NCBI GenBank assembly: GCA_015121965.1
Contig: JADFAP010000023.1
Coordinates: forward strand, 1 to 9,809
Reading direction: 5' to 3'
DNA: 9,809 nucleotides
DNA from: Candidatus Acidifodinimicrobium mancum
GTDB lineage: Archaea > Nanobdellota > Nanobdellia > Parvarchaeales > Parvarchaeaceae
The position numbers were made by a program, and so were the translations under genes. Under the pieces are notes generated by a model that was given only the letters and a program-made list of their open reading frames with translations, was not told the DNA's origin and did not search any database. Shown one piece after another: positions 1 to 6,607 of this stretch; position 1 is the first letter of the stretch, and the number at the start of each line of letters is the position of its first letter.

Positions 1-297
1 GAAGACGACTTAGCTGACAACTATGGTCTTTCTGACTCAAAGGAAGTATATGATAAGATATCAGGAGATATAGAGGTGTGCAAGTTCTACAGCAGGGGGA
101 TAGAAAATATTGATTTAACAAGTGCGTTCTACAGTGAAGAGCTGAGTCTTAAGATTACAAAGGAAGACAGCAAAAATGTATGCATATTTAATGAAAAGAT
201 ACCTGTTATGGAAAGCCTGCTGCTTATGGATTCAAGCCTTGGAAAAGGCAAGAACAGGGTGGTTGGTAGGCTGTACAATCTAAAGGCAATAAGCTGA
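1..297 (+). CDS. 3' end of an unrecognised protein (5'-truncated)
   Basis: The frame is open from base 1 to a TGA at 295-297, giving 98 residues with no start that must be chosen inside the window. A GTG at 76 is in frame but is probably just an internal Val. The fragment is soluble and acidic at its beginning, then has an alternating hydrophobic/charged pattern, with no transmembrane segment. The last third (KIPVMESLLLMDSSLGKGK, then RVVGRLYNLKAIS) looks like the conserved end of an enzyme or nucleic-acid-binding domain, but I do not recognise the family. It ends 3 bases before the stop codon of hisS on the other strand, a tight tail-to-tail arrangement. The continuous frame and its ending in a plain intergenic junction support a real gene; the function is unknown. 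Confidence 0.7.
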   Translation, partial: EDDLADNYGLSDSKEVYDKISGDIEVCKFYSRGIENIDLTSAFYSEELSLKITKEDSKNVCIFNEKIPVMESLLLMDSSLGKGKNRVVGRLYNLKAIS

Positions 298-300
298 GAA

Positions 301-1506
301 TTACAAATCTGACAGTTTGAGTTTAGTGTCTTTCTTTTCTTTCAAGTCCCTTACCGTTGCTAAACCCTCTTTTAAGTCTTTATTTCCGACTAGAATTGCG
401 TATCTTATCTTCTTGCTGTTGCAGTAAGTTAATGCCTTAGAAAGGGATAAATCACTTAAAAGCAGATCTACGGTCTTGCCTTTCGATCTAAGGCTCATCG
501 CGATTTTTATCGCTTCCTTATCATTGTCTATAGAGATAACACAAGATTTCTCGGAAAACTCGTCCTTGAATGTACTCTTAAATATCTCAAAGATCCTCTC
601 GAAACCTATTGTGCAGCCTGTCGCAGGTAGATCGCTGTTGAACTGCTTGCTGAGCATGTCATATCTGCCTCCGGCGGCTATAGTGCCTTTATAAGGGCCG
701 GAATCAGCTATAAATTCAAAGATGTTGCCATCGTAATAAGCCAAGCCTCTTACCAGTTTCCTGTCTATAACGTAGTTCTTTATACCGTATTGCTCCAGGT
801 ATTGCACGAGATCGTTCAACTCCTTACCACCAACCTCACTCTTTACATCCAATTTTCCAGTGATGAAATCGGTTATCTTCCGGCTTTTCTCTTTTCCGAT
901 AATATCTGCTATGGACTTCTCAACGCTTTCTATCCCAACTTTATCAAGCTTATCCATTTCCCTAAGGACCTGAAGACCTGCCTCAAACTCTATGCCAAAA
1001 GAATCAAGCATATCCTGCAGAATTTTTCTATTATTCAAATGTATTTTATAGTCTTTTATCCCTATAGACTTCAAAGTAAAATCAACACATGCGATTATCT
1101 CCGCATCGTAGAAGACCGACTTTCCGCCGTAGATGTCTACGTCAGCCTGTATGAACTCCCGAAGTCTGCCCTTCGCAACATCTTCGTACCTCCAAACAGT
1201 ACCGATGCTGTAGGTCTTGATCGGCTTTATCAGTGACTTGTTGTTAGTTATCACTCTCATCTTTGAAACAGTCTGCTCTGGCCTCAAAGCCAGCTTCTCA
1301 CCTTTCTTGTCTTCAAAGGAATACAGTTGATTTTCTATCTCTGGTCCTGACTTTTCCGTGAAAAGCTGCAGATACTCTAAAGATGGGGTCTCTACGGGCT
1401 CAAAGCCAAACAGTGAGTAAGAACTTCGTATCTTGTTAAGAAGCTGCTGCCTTAGTGCGGCTTCTGCGCCTATAAAATCCCTTGTGCCCTTTATCCTCTC
1501 AACCAT
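301..1506 (-). CDS. hisS: histidyl-tRNA synthetase (class II aaRS)
   Basis: Charges tRNA-His with histidine using ATP in the cytoplasm. Class II signatures appear in order: an N-terminal KGTRDF, LALRPEQT near residue 75, motif 2 as RYED...GRLREFIQADVDIYG near 106-127, the histidine-specific LVRGLAYYDGNIFEF near 251-265 with the catalytic Arg, AAGGRYD, and motif 3 GCTIGFERI near 297-305. A short anticodon-binding domain follows (RSKGKTVDLLL, YAILVGNKDL). At about 401 residues it is at the short end of the family. The usual Asp in GLDYY is Ala here. I chose ATG at 1506 because MVERIKGTRDF matches the usual family start. A GTG at 1521 is in frame but lies inside the Shine-Dalgarno-like GGAGGTG (1525-1519), and a TTG at 1512 has better SD spacing. 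It lies 33 bases downstream of the winged-helix gene, probably co-transcribed. Confidence 0.97.
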   Translation of the reverse strand: MVERIKGTRDFIGAEAALRQQLLNKIRSSYSLFGFEPVETPSLEYLQLFTEKSGPEIENQLYSFEDKKGEKLALRPEQTVSKMRVITNNKSLIKPIKTYSIGTVWRYEDVAKGRLREFIQADVDIYGGKSVFYDAEIIACVDFTLKSIGIKDYKIHLNNRKILQDMLDSFGIEFEAGLQVLREMDKLDKVGIESVEKSIADIIGKEKSRKITDFITGKLDVKSEVGGKELNDLVQYLEQYGIKNYVIDRKLVRGLAYYDGNIFEFIADSGPYKGTIAAGGRYDMLSKQFNSDLPATGCTIGFERIFEIFKSTFKDEFSEKSCVISIDNDKEAIKIAMSLRSKGKTVDLLLSDLSLSKALTYCNSKKIRYAILVGNKDLKEGLATVRDLKEKKDTKLKLSDL

Positions 1507-1518
1507 AAACAAGAAAAC

Positions 1519-1537
1519 CACCTCCTCGCTTAAATAA
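1519..1537 (-). promoter_or_regulatory. Shine-Dalgarno and TATA-like signals before hisS
   Basis: On the minus strand GAGGAGGTG occupies 1527-1519, the clearest Shine-Dalgarno sequence found near any gene start in the window. The gap from GGAGG to the ATG at 1506 is 14 bases, long for SD use, while the gap to TTG 1512 is 8. Just upstream, ATTATTTAA (about 1538-1530) sits near -32 to -25 from ATG 1506 and could be a TATA box for a separate hisS transcript. An SD motif fits a gene internal to an operon, so both routes of expression are possible. Confidence 0.5.
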
Positions 1538-1539
1538 TT

Positions 1540-1923
1540 TCATAGTAACCATACCAAAAGCCGCCCTACACTAGTGAGCTTGAGAGAGCTGTTCCTAAGC
1601 TGCCTCGAACCAAAATCTATAAGACCAATCCTTTTCAATGAATTCAAACGCCCCCACAGAGTTGATTTAGACGTTTTTCCCTCTTTACATTTAATAGTTA
1701 CGAACCTAGTTGCGCTGATATCTTCACCCAATGACAAAATTTCAAACAAAAGCGACCTTTGATTTGCAGACAATCTTTCCTTAGCTAGTTTAGAAATACA
1801 ATTTAACAGTTCGGATTTCTTAGTGCCGATAAAGCTGCGCAGATTCAGGCCCGCACATGTTACCTGATCTATAACGGAGTAAGCCGGGCGCAGCTCCCAA
1901 GCCCTTTGTTGCCGTGCTATCAA
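1540..1923 (-). CDS. small winged-helix-like DNA-binding protein, N-terminus uncertain
   Basis: The 127-residue frame begins at a TTG with no SD. Its last ~80 residues look like a winged helix-turn-helix: LSANQRSLLFEILSL (helix 1), SATRFVTIKCK, KTSKSTLWGRLNSLKRIGLID (recognition-helix region), then a wing and LTSVGRLLVWLL. No metal- or ligand-binding motif is visible, so this is a general DNA-binding call. The first ~35 residues are rich in Arg/Trp/Gln and do not look like the rest. An ATG at 1948 with a TATA-like TTTTAATA exactly at -30 to -23 opens a different frame of 42 residues, MVSDYIVKFDS... to ESAQLYRH, ending in TAA at 1822-1820. A +1 shift near its end would join it to KKSELLNCISKLAKERLS of this frame. 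The true gene may therefore be 1948-1540 with a frameshift. It is probably an operon with hisS. Confidence 0.55.
   Translation of the reverse strand: MIARQQRAWELRPAYSVIDQVTCAGLNLRSFIGTKKSELLNCISKLAKERLSANQRSLLFEILSLGEDISATRFVTIKCKEGKTSKSTLWGRLNSLKRIGLIDFGSRQLRNSSLKLTSVGRLLVWLL
1833..1895 (-). repeat. GC-rich inverted repeat inside the winged-helix ORF
   Basis: AGCTGCGC (plus 1833-1840) and its exact reverse complement GCGCAGCT (1888-1895) are 47 bases apart. Between them are two further short pairs: GTTA/TAAC at 1859-1862 and 1872-1875, and GCCCG/CGGGC at 1849-1853 and 1885-1889. The last pair overlaps the outer arm and would be an alternative fold. The stretch is clearly richer in G+C than its AT-rich surroundings. 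It could form a branched hairpin in RNA, or simply be coding sequence. Confidence 0.4.
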
Positions 1924-1970
1924 ATTTGACGATGTAATCCGAAACCATAACTATTAAATGATAACCATGA

Positions 1971-1978
1971 TATTAAAA
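1971..1978 (-). promoter_or_regulatory. TATA box of the winged-helix gene (leaderless)
   Basis: TTTTAATA on the minus strand lies at -30 to -23 relative to the ATG at 1948, the position seen for cytochrome b and for the small gene at 6922. It is at about -55 to -48 from the TTG at 1923, so it favours the upstream ATG. A second AT-rich candidate, ATTTAATA (1959-1952), sits at -36 to -29 from the TTG and would favour that start. Confidence 0.45.
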
Positions 1979-1990
1979 CATTTTGTACGG

Positions 1991-2020
1991 AAAAAACAGG
2001 ACTATGAGGTATTAGAAAAA
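1991..2020 (-). terminator. oligo-T terminator after the P-type ATPase
   Basis: Reading the minus strand past the ATPase stop, a T5 run (2020-2016) and then a T6 run (1996-1991) follow within 50 bases, with no convincing GC stem. U-rich tracts of this kind are typical archaeal terminators. The separate TATA-like box downstream for the next gene agrees with transcription ending here. Confidence 0.4.
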
Positions 2021-2038
2021 TAGAATAAAGTCATCAAA

Positions 2039-4447
2039 CTATATTGACCTAAATTCTGAGACGCGCCTAAACGCAAGCAGCTTTATCCTATCCATCAGCA
2101 GAAGGAACAAAATACTCACTATCATAACTAGCAGTATAGCATAGAGACTTATCGCGGTCATAAGTATGCCGTAGTATGATAAGACGACCGCAACAGCTAT
2201 TGAGACGATTATCTGCGAAAGGACGAGGACGCTAGGCATAGAAGACCAAAAGCTTCTTCTCTCCCTCATCGACAGCGTCATAAGCTCCATCGAGGCTATG
2301 AATATAAGAAATATGAAGGTTTGGAACTGTGCACTCGGTAGTTTCATGAAGTTAAGACCGAAATAAGCTAGCACACTCACCTGCGTAATGGCTACTATTC
2401 CGAACATCAAAGAGACTAGGAAAACTACCTTTATATTCCAAGTATCGGGATGATTCGAATAAAGTTCGTTGTCCGTCGAAAGGCTTATGCTGCCTATGTC
2501 ACTTAGGAAAAGCGCCAAAATAAGTTGGATTGAACGCATAGGCAAGAACCGAAGGATAAGAAAGAATATAGATAAGAAAATCGATGTTTGGAGTACCCTT
2601 GATACTTTCTTTAGAGTGTAGGTGATCATCCTCTCAAATATCGATCTACTCTCTTTTATTGCATTAACTATCGGCTCTATTCCTTCCGATGTGAGTACTA
2701 TATCCGCAGCGCTCTTTGCTACATCTGTTGCATTAGACACTGCTATCCCTACCTCGGCTTGCTTCAGTGCTGGCGCATCATTCACGCCGTCGCCTGTCAT
2801 ACCCACATGAAATCCATTATCTTGCAGAGCTTTTACTATTGTGTACTTATCCTTCGGGTATACCCCCGCAAAACCGTCCGCCCTCGTAATAATCTCAGCT
2901 ATCTCCTTTTCACTTTTCCCATTCAATGCACTAACATCAAGTATATTGTCGCCAATGTCTACCTCTTTTGCTATAGCTTTTGCCGTGTTCTCATTATCGC
3001 CAGTCAGCATCTTTACATTCAAATCTAGGGACCTCAGTTCGTCTATTAACTTTTTGCTGTCCTCTCTAGGCTTATCATTCATCGGTATTACACCCACAAA
3101 ATTCCATTTGCTTCCATCCTTGTAGGCGACCGCTATTGTTCTATAGCCTTTGGAGGCCATCTCATCTATGCTTGAATTTATCTTGTTCTTATCATTAGAA
3201 GACAATTTACAAGTTTCCATCACTGATTCTGGAAATCCTTTCAGAACTGTTATCTCATTGCCATTGAAAGAGACGACTGCACTGGAGGTTTTCGTTGAAG
3301 GGTCAAAAGGCTTAAAAGTTTTAACGGTATAACCTTTAAGGTCGATCTTTCTTTCCTGAGCGCCGTGAATTATAGCAAGGTCTATTTGATCGTTGTCCTC
3401 AACCCTCGAGGCTAAGGCGGCATATCTGAAAACATCAACATTTGAGAACTTGCCATACTGAATAGGGTCTGATATTGATAGCTGGTTCTTGGTTATCGTA
3501 CCTGTTTTATCAAGGCATATGACTGTCATTGTGGACGCTTCTTCAATTGCCTCCAGCTTCGTGACAAGGATGTTCTTTGATGACAATCTTTCAGTACCGT
3601 AAGCCATCGCAACTGTGAAAGCTGCAGGCAGAGCAACTGGCACTGAGGTTAAAAGTATAAGCAAGGAGAATGGGACGACGAGGAGCAGCTGAATGCCGAA
3701 GAAATAAGAACCTATGAATATAGCAGCTATCAGCGCAACGTCCAGAACGAGGAGGTACTCAAGTATCCTAAAGATACTAGCTTCAAGGTGAGTTCTTGTC
3801 TTTGCGATCTTCACAAGCTCGGCAGTCTTTCCAAACGCAGTATTTTTGCCAGTCGATATGACGACTGCTGTCGCCTCGCCTTCGCGCACTACGGAAGATG
3901 AAAACACAATCTCATTCGTCTTCTTATCTACAGGTAATGACTCGCCAGTCAGCATTGATTGGTCAACGGAGAGGTAATCACTTTCTATTATCTTGCAGTC
4001 TGCCGGTGCTATATCACCCAGTCTGATCCTGATTATGTCGCCAGGAACGATGAACTTCGACTGAACTGTCTTCCACTCTCCGCCTCTTTCAACCTTCACT
4101 AAAACTGAAAGCTTATTCTTAAGCAACTCAAGCGTATTGTCTGCCTTGTACTCCTCTAGGAATGAGGTGACCCCGTTGAATATCAGTAACCCAATAACTA
4201 TGTAAGCATCTATATACTTGTTTAGGACAATTGAGATCGCTATTATTATGTATAGCATCAGCGGTATAGTCCCTATAAATTTAGAGAGAAATTTTATCAA
4301 TACGTTCTGCTTCTTAGTTTGAATCTCGTTAAGACCGTACTGTTCTAGCCTTTTCTTTGCTTCGTCCTCAGAAAGCCCGTCTTTTCCACTGTTCAGCTGC
4401 TTCAATGCTTCTTCTATGCTTAATCCTTCAGCTGTTTTTCTATCCAT
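2039..4447 (-). CDS. P-type H+-transporting ATPase (type IIIA, plasma-membrane type)
   Basis: Pumps protons outward across the cytoplasmic membrane using ATP, through an aspartyl-phosphate intermediate. The 802 residues contain the full P-type set: an N-terminal cation-ATPase domain (EEALKQLNSGKDGLS), TGES at 167-170, PVALP in helix M4 (270-274), DKTGTIT with the phosphorylated Asp313, KGFPE at 403 for ATP binding, MLTGDN (480-485) and TGDGVNDAPALKQ (551-563). Helix M6 has Asp650 in FLSDIGSISLSTDN, aligning with the proton-binding Asp of plant AHA2, which supports type IIIA over Ca2+ or metal pumps. The C-terminus ends soon after the last helix (LAFRRVSEFRSI), so the autoinhibitory tail of plant pumps is absent. 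ATG 4447 gives the usual N-terminus. It lies 40 bases downstream of tRNA-Val on the same strand. Such pumps are known in Thermoplasma and related acidophiles, where they may help pH homeostasis. Confidence 0.95.
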   Translation of the reverse strand: MDRKTAEGLSIEEALKQLNSGKDGLSEDEAKKRLEQYGLNEIQTKKQNVLIKFLSKFIGTIPLMLYIIIAISIVLNKYIDAYIVIGLLIFNGVTSFLEEYKADNTLELLKNKLSVLVKVERGGEWKTVQSKFIVPGDIIRIRLGDIAPADCKIIESDYLSVDQSMLTGESLPVDKKTNEIVFSSSVVREGEATAVVISTGKNTAFGKTAELVKIAKTRTHLEASIFRILEYLLVLDVALIAAIFIGSYFFGIQLLLVVPFSLLILLTSVPVALPAAFTVAMAYGTERLSSKNILVTKLEAIEEASTMTVICLDKTGTITKNQLSISDPIQYGKFSNVDVFRYAALASRVEDNDQIDLAIIHGAQERKIDLKGYTVKTFKPFDPSTKTSSAVVSFNGNEITVLKGFPESVMETCKLSSNDKNKINSSIDEMASKGYRTIAVAYKDGSKWNFVGVIPMNDKPREDSKKLIDELRSLDLNVKMLTGDNENTAKAIAKEVDIGDNILDVSALNGKSEKEIAEIITRADGFAGVYPKDKYTIVKALQDNGFHVGMTGDGVNDAPALKQAEVGIAVSNATDVAKSAADIVLTSEGIEPIVNAIKESRSIFERMITYTLKKVSRVLQTSIFLSIFFLILRFLPMRSIQLILALFLSDIGSISLSTDNELYSNHPDTWNIKVVFLVSLMFGIVAITQVSVLAYFGLNFMKLPSAQFQTFIFLIFIASMELMTLSMRERRSFWSSMPSVLVLSQIIVSIAVAVVLSYYGILMTAISLYAILLVMIVSILFLLLMDRIKLLAFRRVSEFRSI

Positions 4448-4475
4448 GATAATGAGATTATATGCCCTCTTTACA

Positions 4476-4483
4476 ATTAAAAA
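4476..4483 (-). terminator. T5 run: tRNA-Val terminator overlapping a possible ATPase TATA box
   Basis: On the minus strand TTTTTAAT begins 5 bases after the tRNA-Val 3' end. The T5 (4483-4479) can end the tRNA transcript. The same bases lie at -36 to -29 from the ATPase ATG and could serve as its TATA box with a leader of a few bases. Alternatively the ATPase is read through from the tRNA promoter. A later CATATAAT at about -17 is too close to the ATG for a leaderless start. Confidence 0.4.
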
Positions 4484-4487
4484 CGCA

Positions 4488-4560
4488 TGGGCCCAAAGGG
4501 AATCGAACCCCTAACCTTTCGCACGTCAAGCGAACGTCGTAGCCGTTGGACCATGGACCC
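4488..4560 (-). tRNA. tRNA-Val(GAC)
   Basis: A 73-base gene folds as a full cloverleaf. The acceptor is GGGTCCA with TGGGCCC (one G-U) and discriminator A. The D arm is GTCC/CGAC with one C-C mismatch. The anticodon stem TTCGC/GCGAA is perfect, around the loop TTGACGT, so positions 34-36 are GAC (valine). The variable loop is 5 bases and the T arm is AGGGG/CCCTT around TTCGATT. There is no intron, and CCA is not encoded (TGC follows), as usual in archaea. A strong TATA box lies upstream and a T5 downstream. It is divergent from tRNA-Lys. Confidence 0.96.
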
Positions 4561-4583
4561 TCAGAAATAATGTAAACTATTAT

Positions 4584-4591
4584 TATATAAA
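4584..4591 (-). promoter_or_regulatory. TATA box of tRNA-Val
   Basis: TTTATATA on the minus strand matches the archaeal TATA consensus and lies 24 to 31 bases upstream of the mature tRNA 5' end. A second AT-rich stretch with TTTAAA lies a little further upstream (about 4603-4598). Confidence 0.7.
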
Positions 4592-4725
4592 TAATCTTTA
4601 AATATTTCTCACAACAGAATAATTCATTTAAATGTTGCATGCCTCACTGTGCAATATTAAAGTAAACAATTAAAAATGATCTTACACTAAAATTCGATAA
4701 AATCAGATAAGAATTCTTTATATTT

Positions 4726-4733
4726 TTATATAT
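4726..4733 (+). promoter_or_regulatory. TATA box of tRNA-Lys
   Basis: TTTATATA in the run TTTTTATATATG lies 26 to 33 bases before the mature 5' end of tRNA-Lys, fitting a transcript with a leader of a few bases. The spacer between the two divergent tRNAs (4561-4758) holds only these promoters. A weak TTGCA/TGCAA inverted repeat is present near 4633-4652, and I see no coding sequence. Confidence 0.65.
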
Positions 4734-4758
4734 GCTAAGATACTTAAAAAGAGATATT

Positions 4759-4832
4759 GGATCCGTAGCTTAACCCGGTAGAGCGGTTGGCTCTTAACCA
4801 ACTCGTTGGGGGTTCAAATCCCCTCGGATCCA
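4759..4832 (+). tRNA. tRNA-Lys(CTT)
   Basis: A 74-base cloverleaf. The acceptor GGATCCG/CGGATCC is perfect, with discriminator A. The D arm is GCTT/GAGC around a 9-base loop. The anticodon stem GTTGG/CCAAC is perfect around CTCTTAA, so the anticodon is CTT (lysine, AAG codons). The variable loop is TCGTT and the T arm is GGGGG/CCCCT around TTCAAAT. There is no intron and no encoded CCA. Only 3 bases separate its end from the stop codon of the MFS gene on the other strand. Confidence 0.97.
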
Positions 4833-4833
4833 G

Positions 4834-4837
4834 TTTT
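4834..4837 (+). terminator. T4 run ending tRNA-Lys, overlapping the MFS stop codon
   Basis: TTTT starts 2 bases after the tRNA-Lys 3' end and could end its transcript. Three of its bases are shared with the reverse complement of the MFS stop (TAA at 4838-4836), so the two converging genes share this junction. Confidence 0.4.
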
Positions 4838-6521
4838 AGCGGTATTGACCAACCATTTCTGCGCCTTTCACCACTCTTTGTCTAGCAAATGCAGACAGCA
4901 CTGCACCTACTATCAGTATTATTATACTTATGTAAAGCGCGGATTCTAAACCATACATGAACGAGGAGGATATCAACTTTGGAATAAACTTACTGGATTC
5001 TATTGTGCTCAATGTGCTGCTAGGAATAGAAGAGACCAGTGACTTTGGTAGTTGAGAAAGAAAAGAGGAAATTGGATTTATTCCAAGGAAGGAAGCGAAA
5101 AGAAAAGTAGACGCTGGCACGCTTGAAAGTTGGGACACCACACTTGTTGGAAGATTCAAAGATGCTGTTTGGGTTGATATGGAAGACGGTAAAGAGTAAG
5201 AGAAGACAGTTATTAGTATGGTGAAAAATAAAACCATACTTATCATCTGACCTATATTAGCGAAGGTAGTCCTTATCCCATTTCCAACCCCCCGTTCTTT
5301 CCAGTTCAATGCGTCCATTGTTCTCTTTGTATTAGGAGCTGCAAATAAACCATTCCCCACACCTATTAAGAACAGCACACCTGCAAAAGGCCAGTATGAG
5401 AAATTCGCTGGAAAACTAGCAAGGAAAAATAAACCTAAAGCTGATATCAGCAGACCTGAAGTCGCGAATACTCTCGCGCCGAATCTGTCGGTCAGCATAC
5501 CGCTTATAGGCCCTAAAGCAACAAAGCCGACCATCAGAGGTATCATATATATCCCTGCCCAAAAAGGCGTCTGAGATATACTGTATCCGTTCAAGGGGAG
5601 ATATATCCCCTGAAGCCAGATTATAACTAAGAACATGACTGCGCCCCTAGCTAATGAACTCAAAAACAGCGCGAGAGAACTGAATGTAAATTGGACGTTC
5701 CTGAACAATGACAACTTGAACAGCGGATTCTTAACTTTAAGTTCAGTGAATATGAAGACAAAGGTAGAGATTAGCCCTATGATTAAACTTGACAAGACCC
5801 ATGGACTACCCCAACCAAGTGGATTACTCCCATATGGAACAAGTGCATATGTTAATCCTAAAGTTATCAATATTAATCCTAAGGAAAGAAATAAATTACC
5901 AACCCAATCTATCCCTGCTTTCTCCTTGATTGTTTTCTCCTCTTTAAGCTTGTAGTAAGACCACACTGCACCAAGAATTGCGAATGGCACGCTTACTATA
6001 AAGACAAGATGAAAATCAAACGGGGCAAGCAGCCCTCCAACAATCAGACCTATAAATGATCCCGCAAGAAACGCCACTTGATTTGTTCCTAGCGCTTTAC
6101 CCCTCTCTTTATCTGGAAATGCATCGGTAAGAAGAGCAGTGCTGTTCACCATTATGAATCCTCCCCCTACGCCCTGCACGATCCTAAAGATTATTATGAA
6201 TAGAACACCGTTTACACCGGATCCATACGGAACGATCGACAAAGCTATAGACGCGATCGAGAATATTATGAAGCCTATCGTGTAGAACCTCTTCCTACCA
6301 TGATCGTCTGACAGCCTTCCAAATGTGATCAGAACCGCGGCGGTAACTATCATGTAACCCAGTATGACCCAAAGAAGAAGTGTAAAATTGCCCGGAGCAA
6401 CCGGGTCGACATTAAGACCGCGAAATATTGAAGGCAGAGAGATAAGCAGAATTGTGGCGTTTATTGAAGCCATCAATCCACCCATTGTTGTGTTCGCTAG
6501 TACTGTCCATTTGTATTGCAT
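4836..6521 (-). CDS. MFS exporter, DHA2 (EmrB/QacA-like, 14-helix) type
   Basis: A predicted proton-coupled exporter in the cytoplasmic membrane; substrate unknown. The 561 residues form many hydrophobic helices, consistent with the 14-helix DHA2 group. Motif A is GRLSDDHGRKRF (68-79) and its second-half counterpart is GMLTDRFGARV. RIVQGVGGGFIMVNSTALLTD and FLAGSFIGLIVGGLLAPF (about 151-168, motif C region) are typical of the group. In helix 1 the usual Asp of LDxTIVNxALP is Asn21 (INATILLISLP). Between the last two helices is a long Ser-rich loop (SVVSQLSSVPAS to SKFIPKLISSS) that probably faces outside. ATG 6521 gives the normal short N-terminus; no SD is seen. Upstream, TTTAAAT (6567-6561) may be the TATA box of a short-leader transcript. 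It stands alone, with its 3' end against tRNA-Lys. Confidence 0.92.
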   Translation of the reverse strand: MQYKWTVLANTTMGGLMASINATILLISLPSIFRGLNVDPVAPGNFTLLLWVILGYMIVTAAVLITFGRLSDDHGRKRFYTIGFIIFSIASIALSIVPYGSGVNGVLFIIIFRIVQGVGGGFIMVNSTALLTDAFPDKERGKALGTNQVAFLAGSFIGLIVGGLLAPFDFHLVFIVSVPFAILGAVWSYYKLKEEKTIKEKAGIDWVGNLFLSLGLILITLGLTYALVPYGSNPLGWGSPWVLSSLIIGLISTFVFIFTELKVKNPLFKLSLFRNVQFTFSSLALFLSSLARGAVMFLVIIWLQGIYLPLNGYSISQTPFWAGIYMIPLMVGFVALGPISGMLTDRFGARVFATSGLLISALGLFFLASFPANFSYWPFAGVLFLIGVGNGLFAAPNTKRTMDALNWKERGVGNGIRTTFANIGQMISMVLFFTILITVFSYSLPSSISTQTASLNLPTSVVSQLSSVPASTFLFASFLGINPISSFLSQLPKSLVSSIPSSTLSTIESSKFIPKLISSSFMYGLESALYISIIILIVGAVLSAFARQRVVKGAEMVGQYR

Positions 6522-6600
6522 AGATAATTATGAGTTAATCATAAAAGGGAACATAATAGAATTTAAAGTTTGCCTTCTGAAATCTGTTGGTTATCTTAAG

Positions 6601-6607
6601 AAAAAAA
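6601..6607 (-). terminator. T7 terminator after the small unknown gene
   Basis: The TGA stop at 6610-6608 is followed at once on the minus strand by seven T residues, then CTTAAG. No stem is evident. This is a good archaeal oligo-T terminator and would close a cytochrome b plus small-protein transcript. Confidence 0.55.

Noticed and set aside
790..1236. 148-residue plus-strand frame inside hisS
   Set aside because: It is antisense to conserved hisS motifs and has no start signal or recognisable domain.
1507..1521. GTG at 1521 as the hisS start
   Set aside because: It overlaps the Shine-Dalgarno sequence itself, and the added residues (MVFLF) are not typical of the family; ATG 1506 or TTG 1512 is more likely.
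2622..3332. Several plus-strand frames inside the ATPase
   Set aside because: They are shadows of the P-type ATPase, whose motifs are intact throughout in the minus frame.
4458..4640. 60-residue minus-strand frame with GPWSNGYDVRLTCERLGVRFPLGP
   Set aside because: It is the translation of tRNA-Val(GAC) and its flanks, a common false ORF.
4630..4655. Weak TTGCA/TGCAA inverted repeat between the tRNAs
   Set aside because: Five pairs around a 10-base loop in AT-rich DNA is within chance expectation; no role can be supported.
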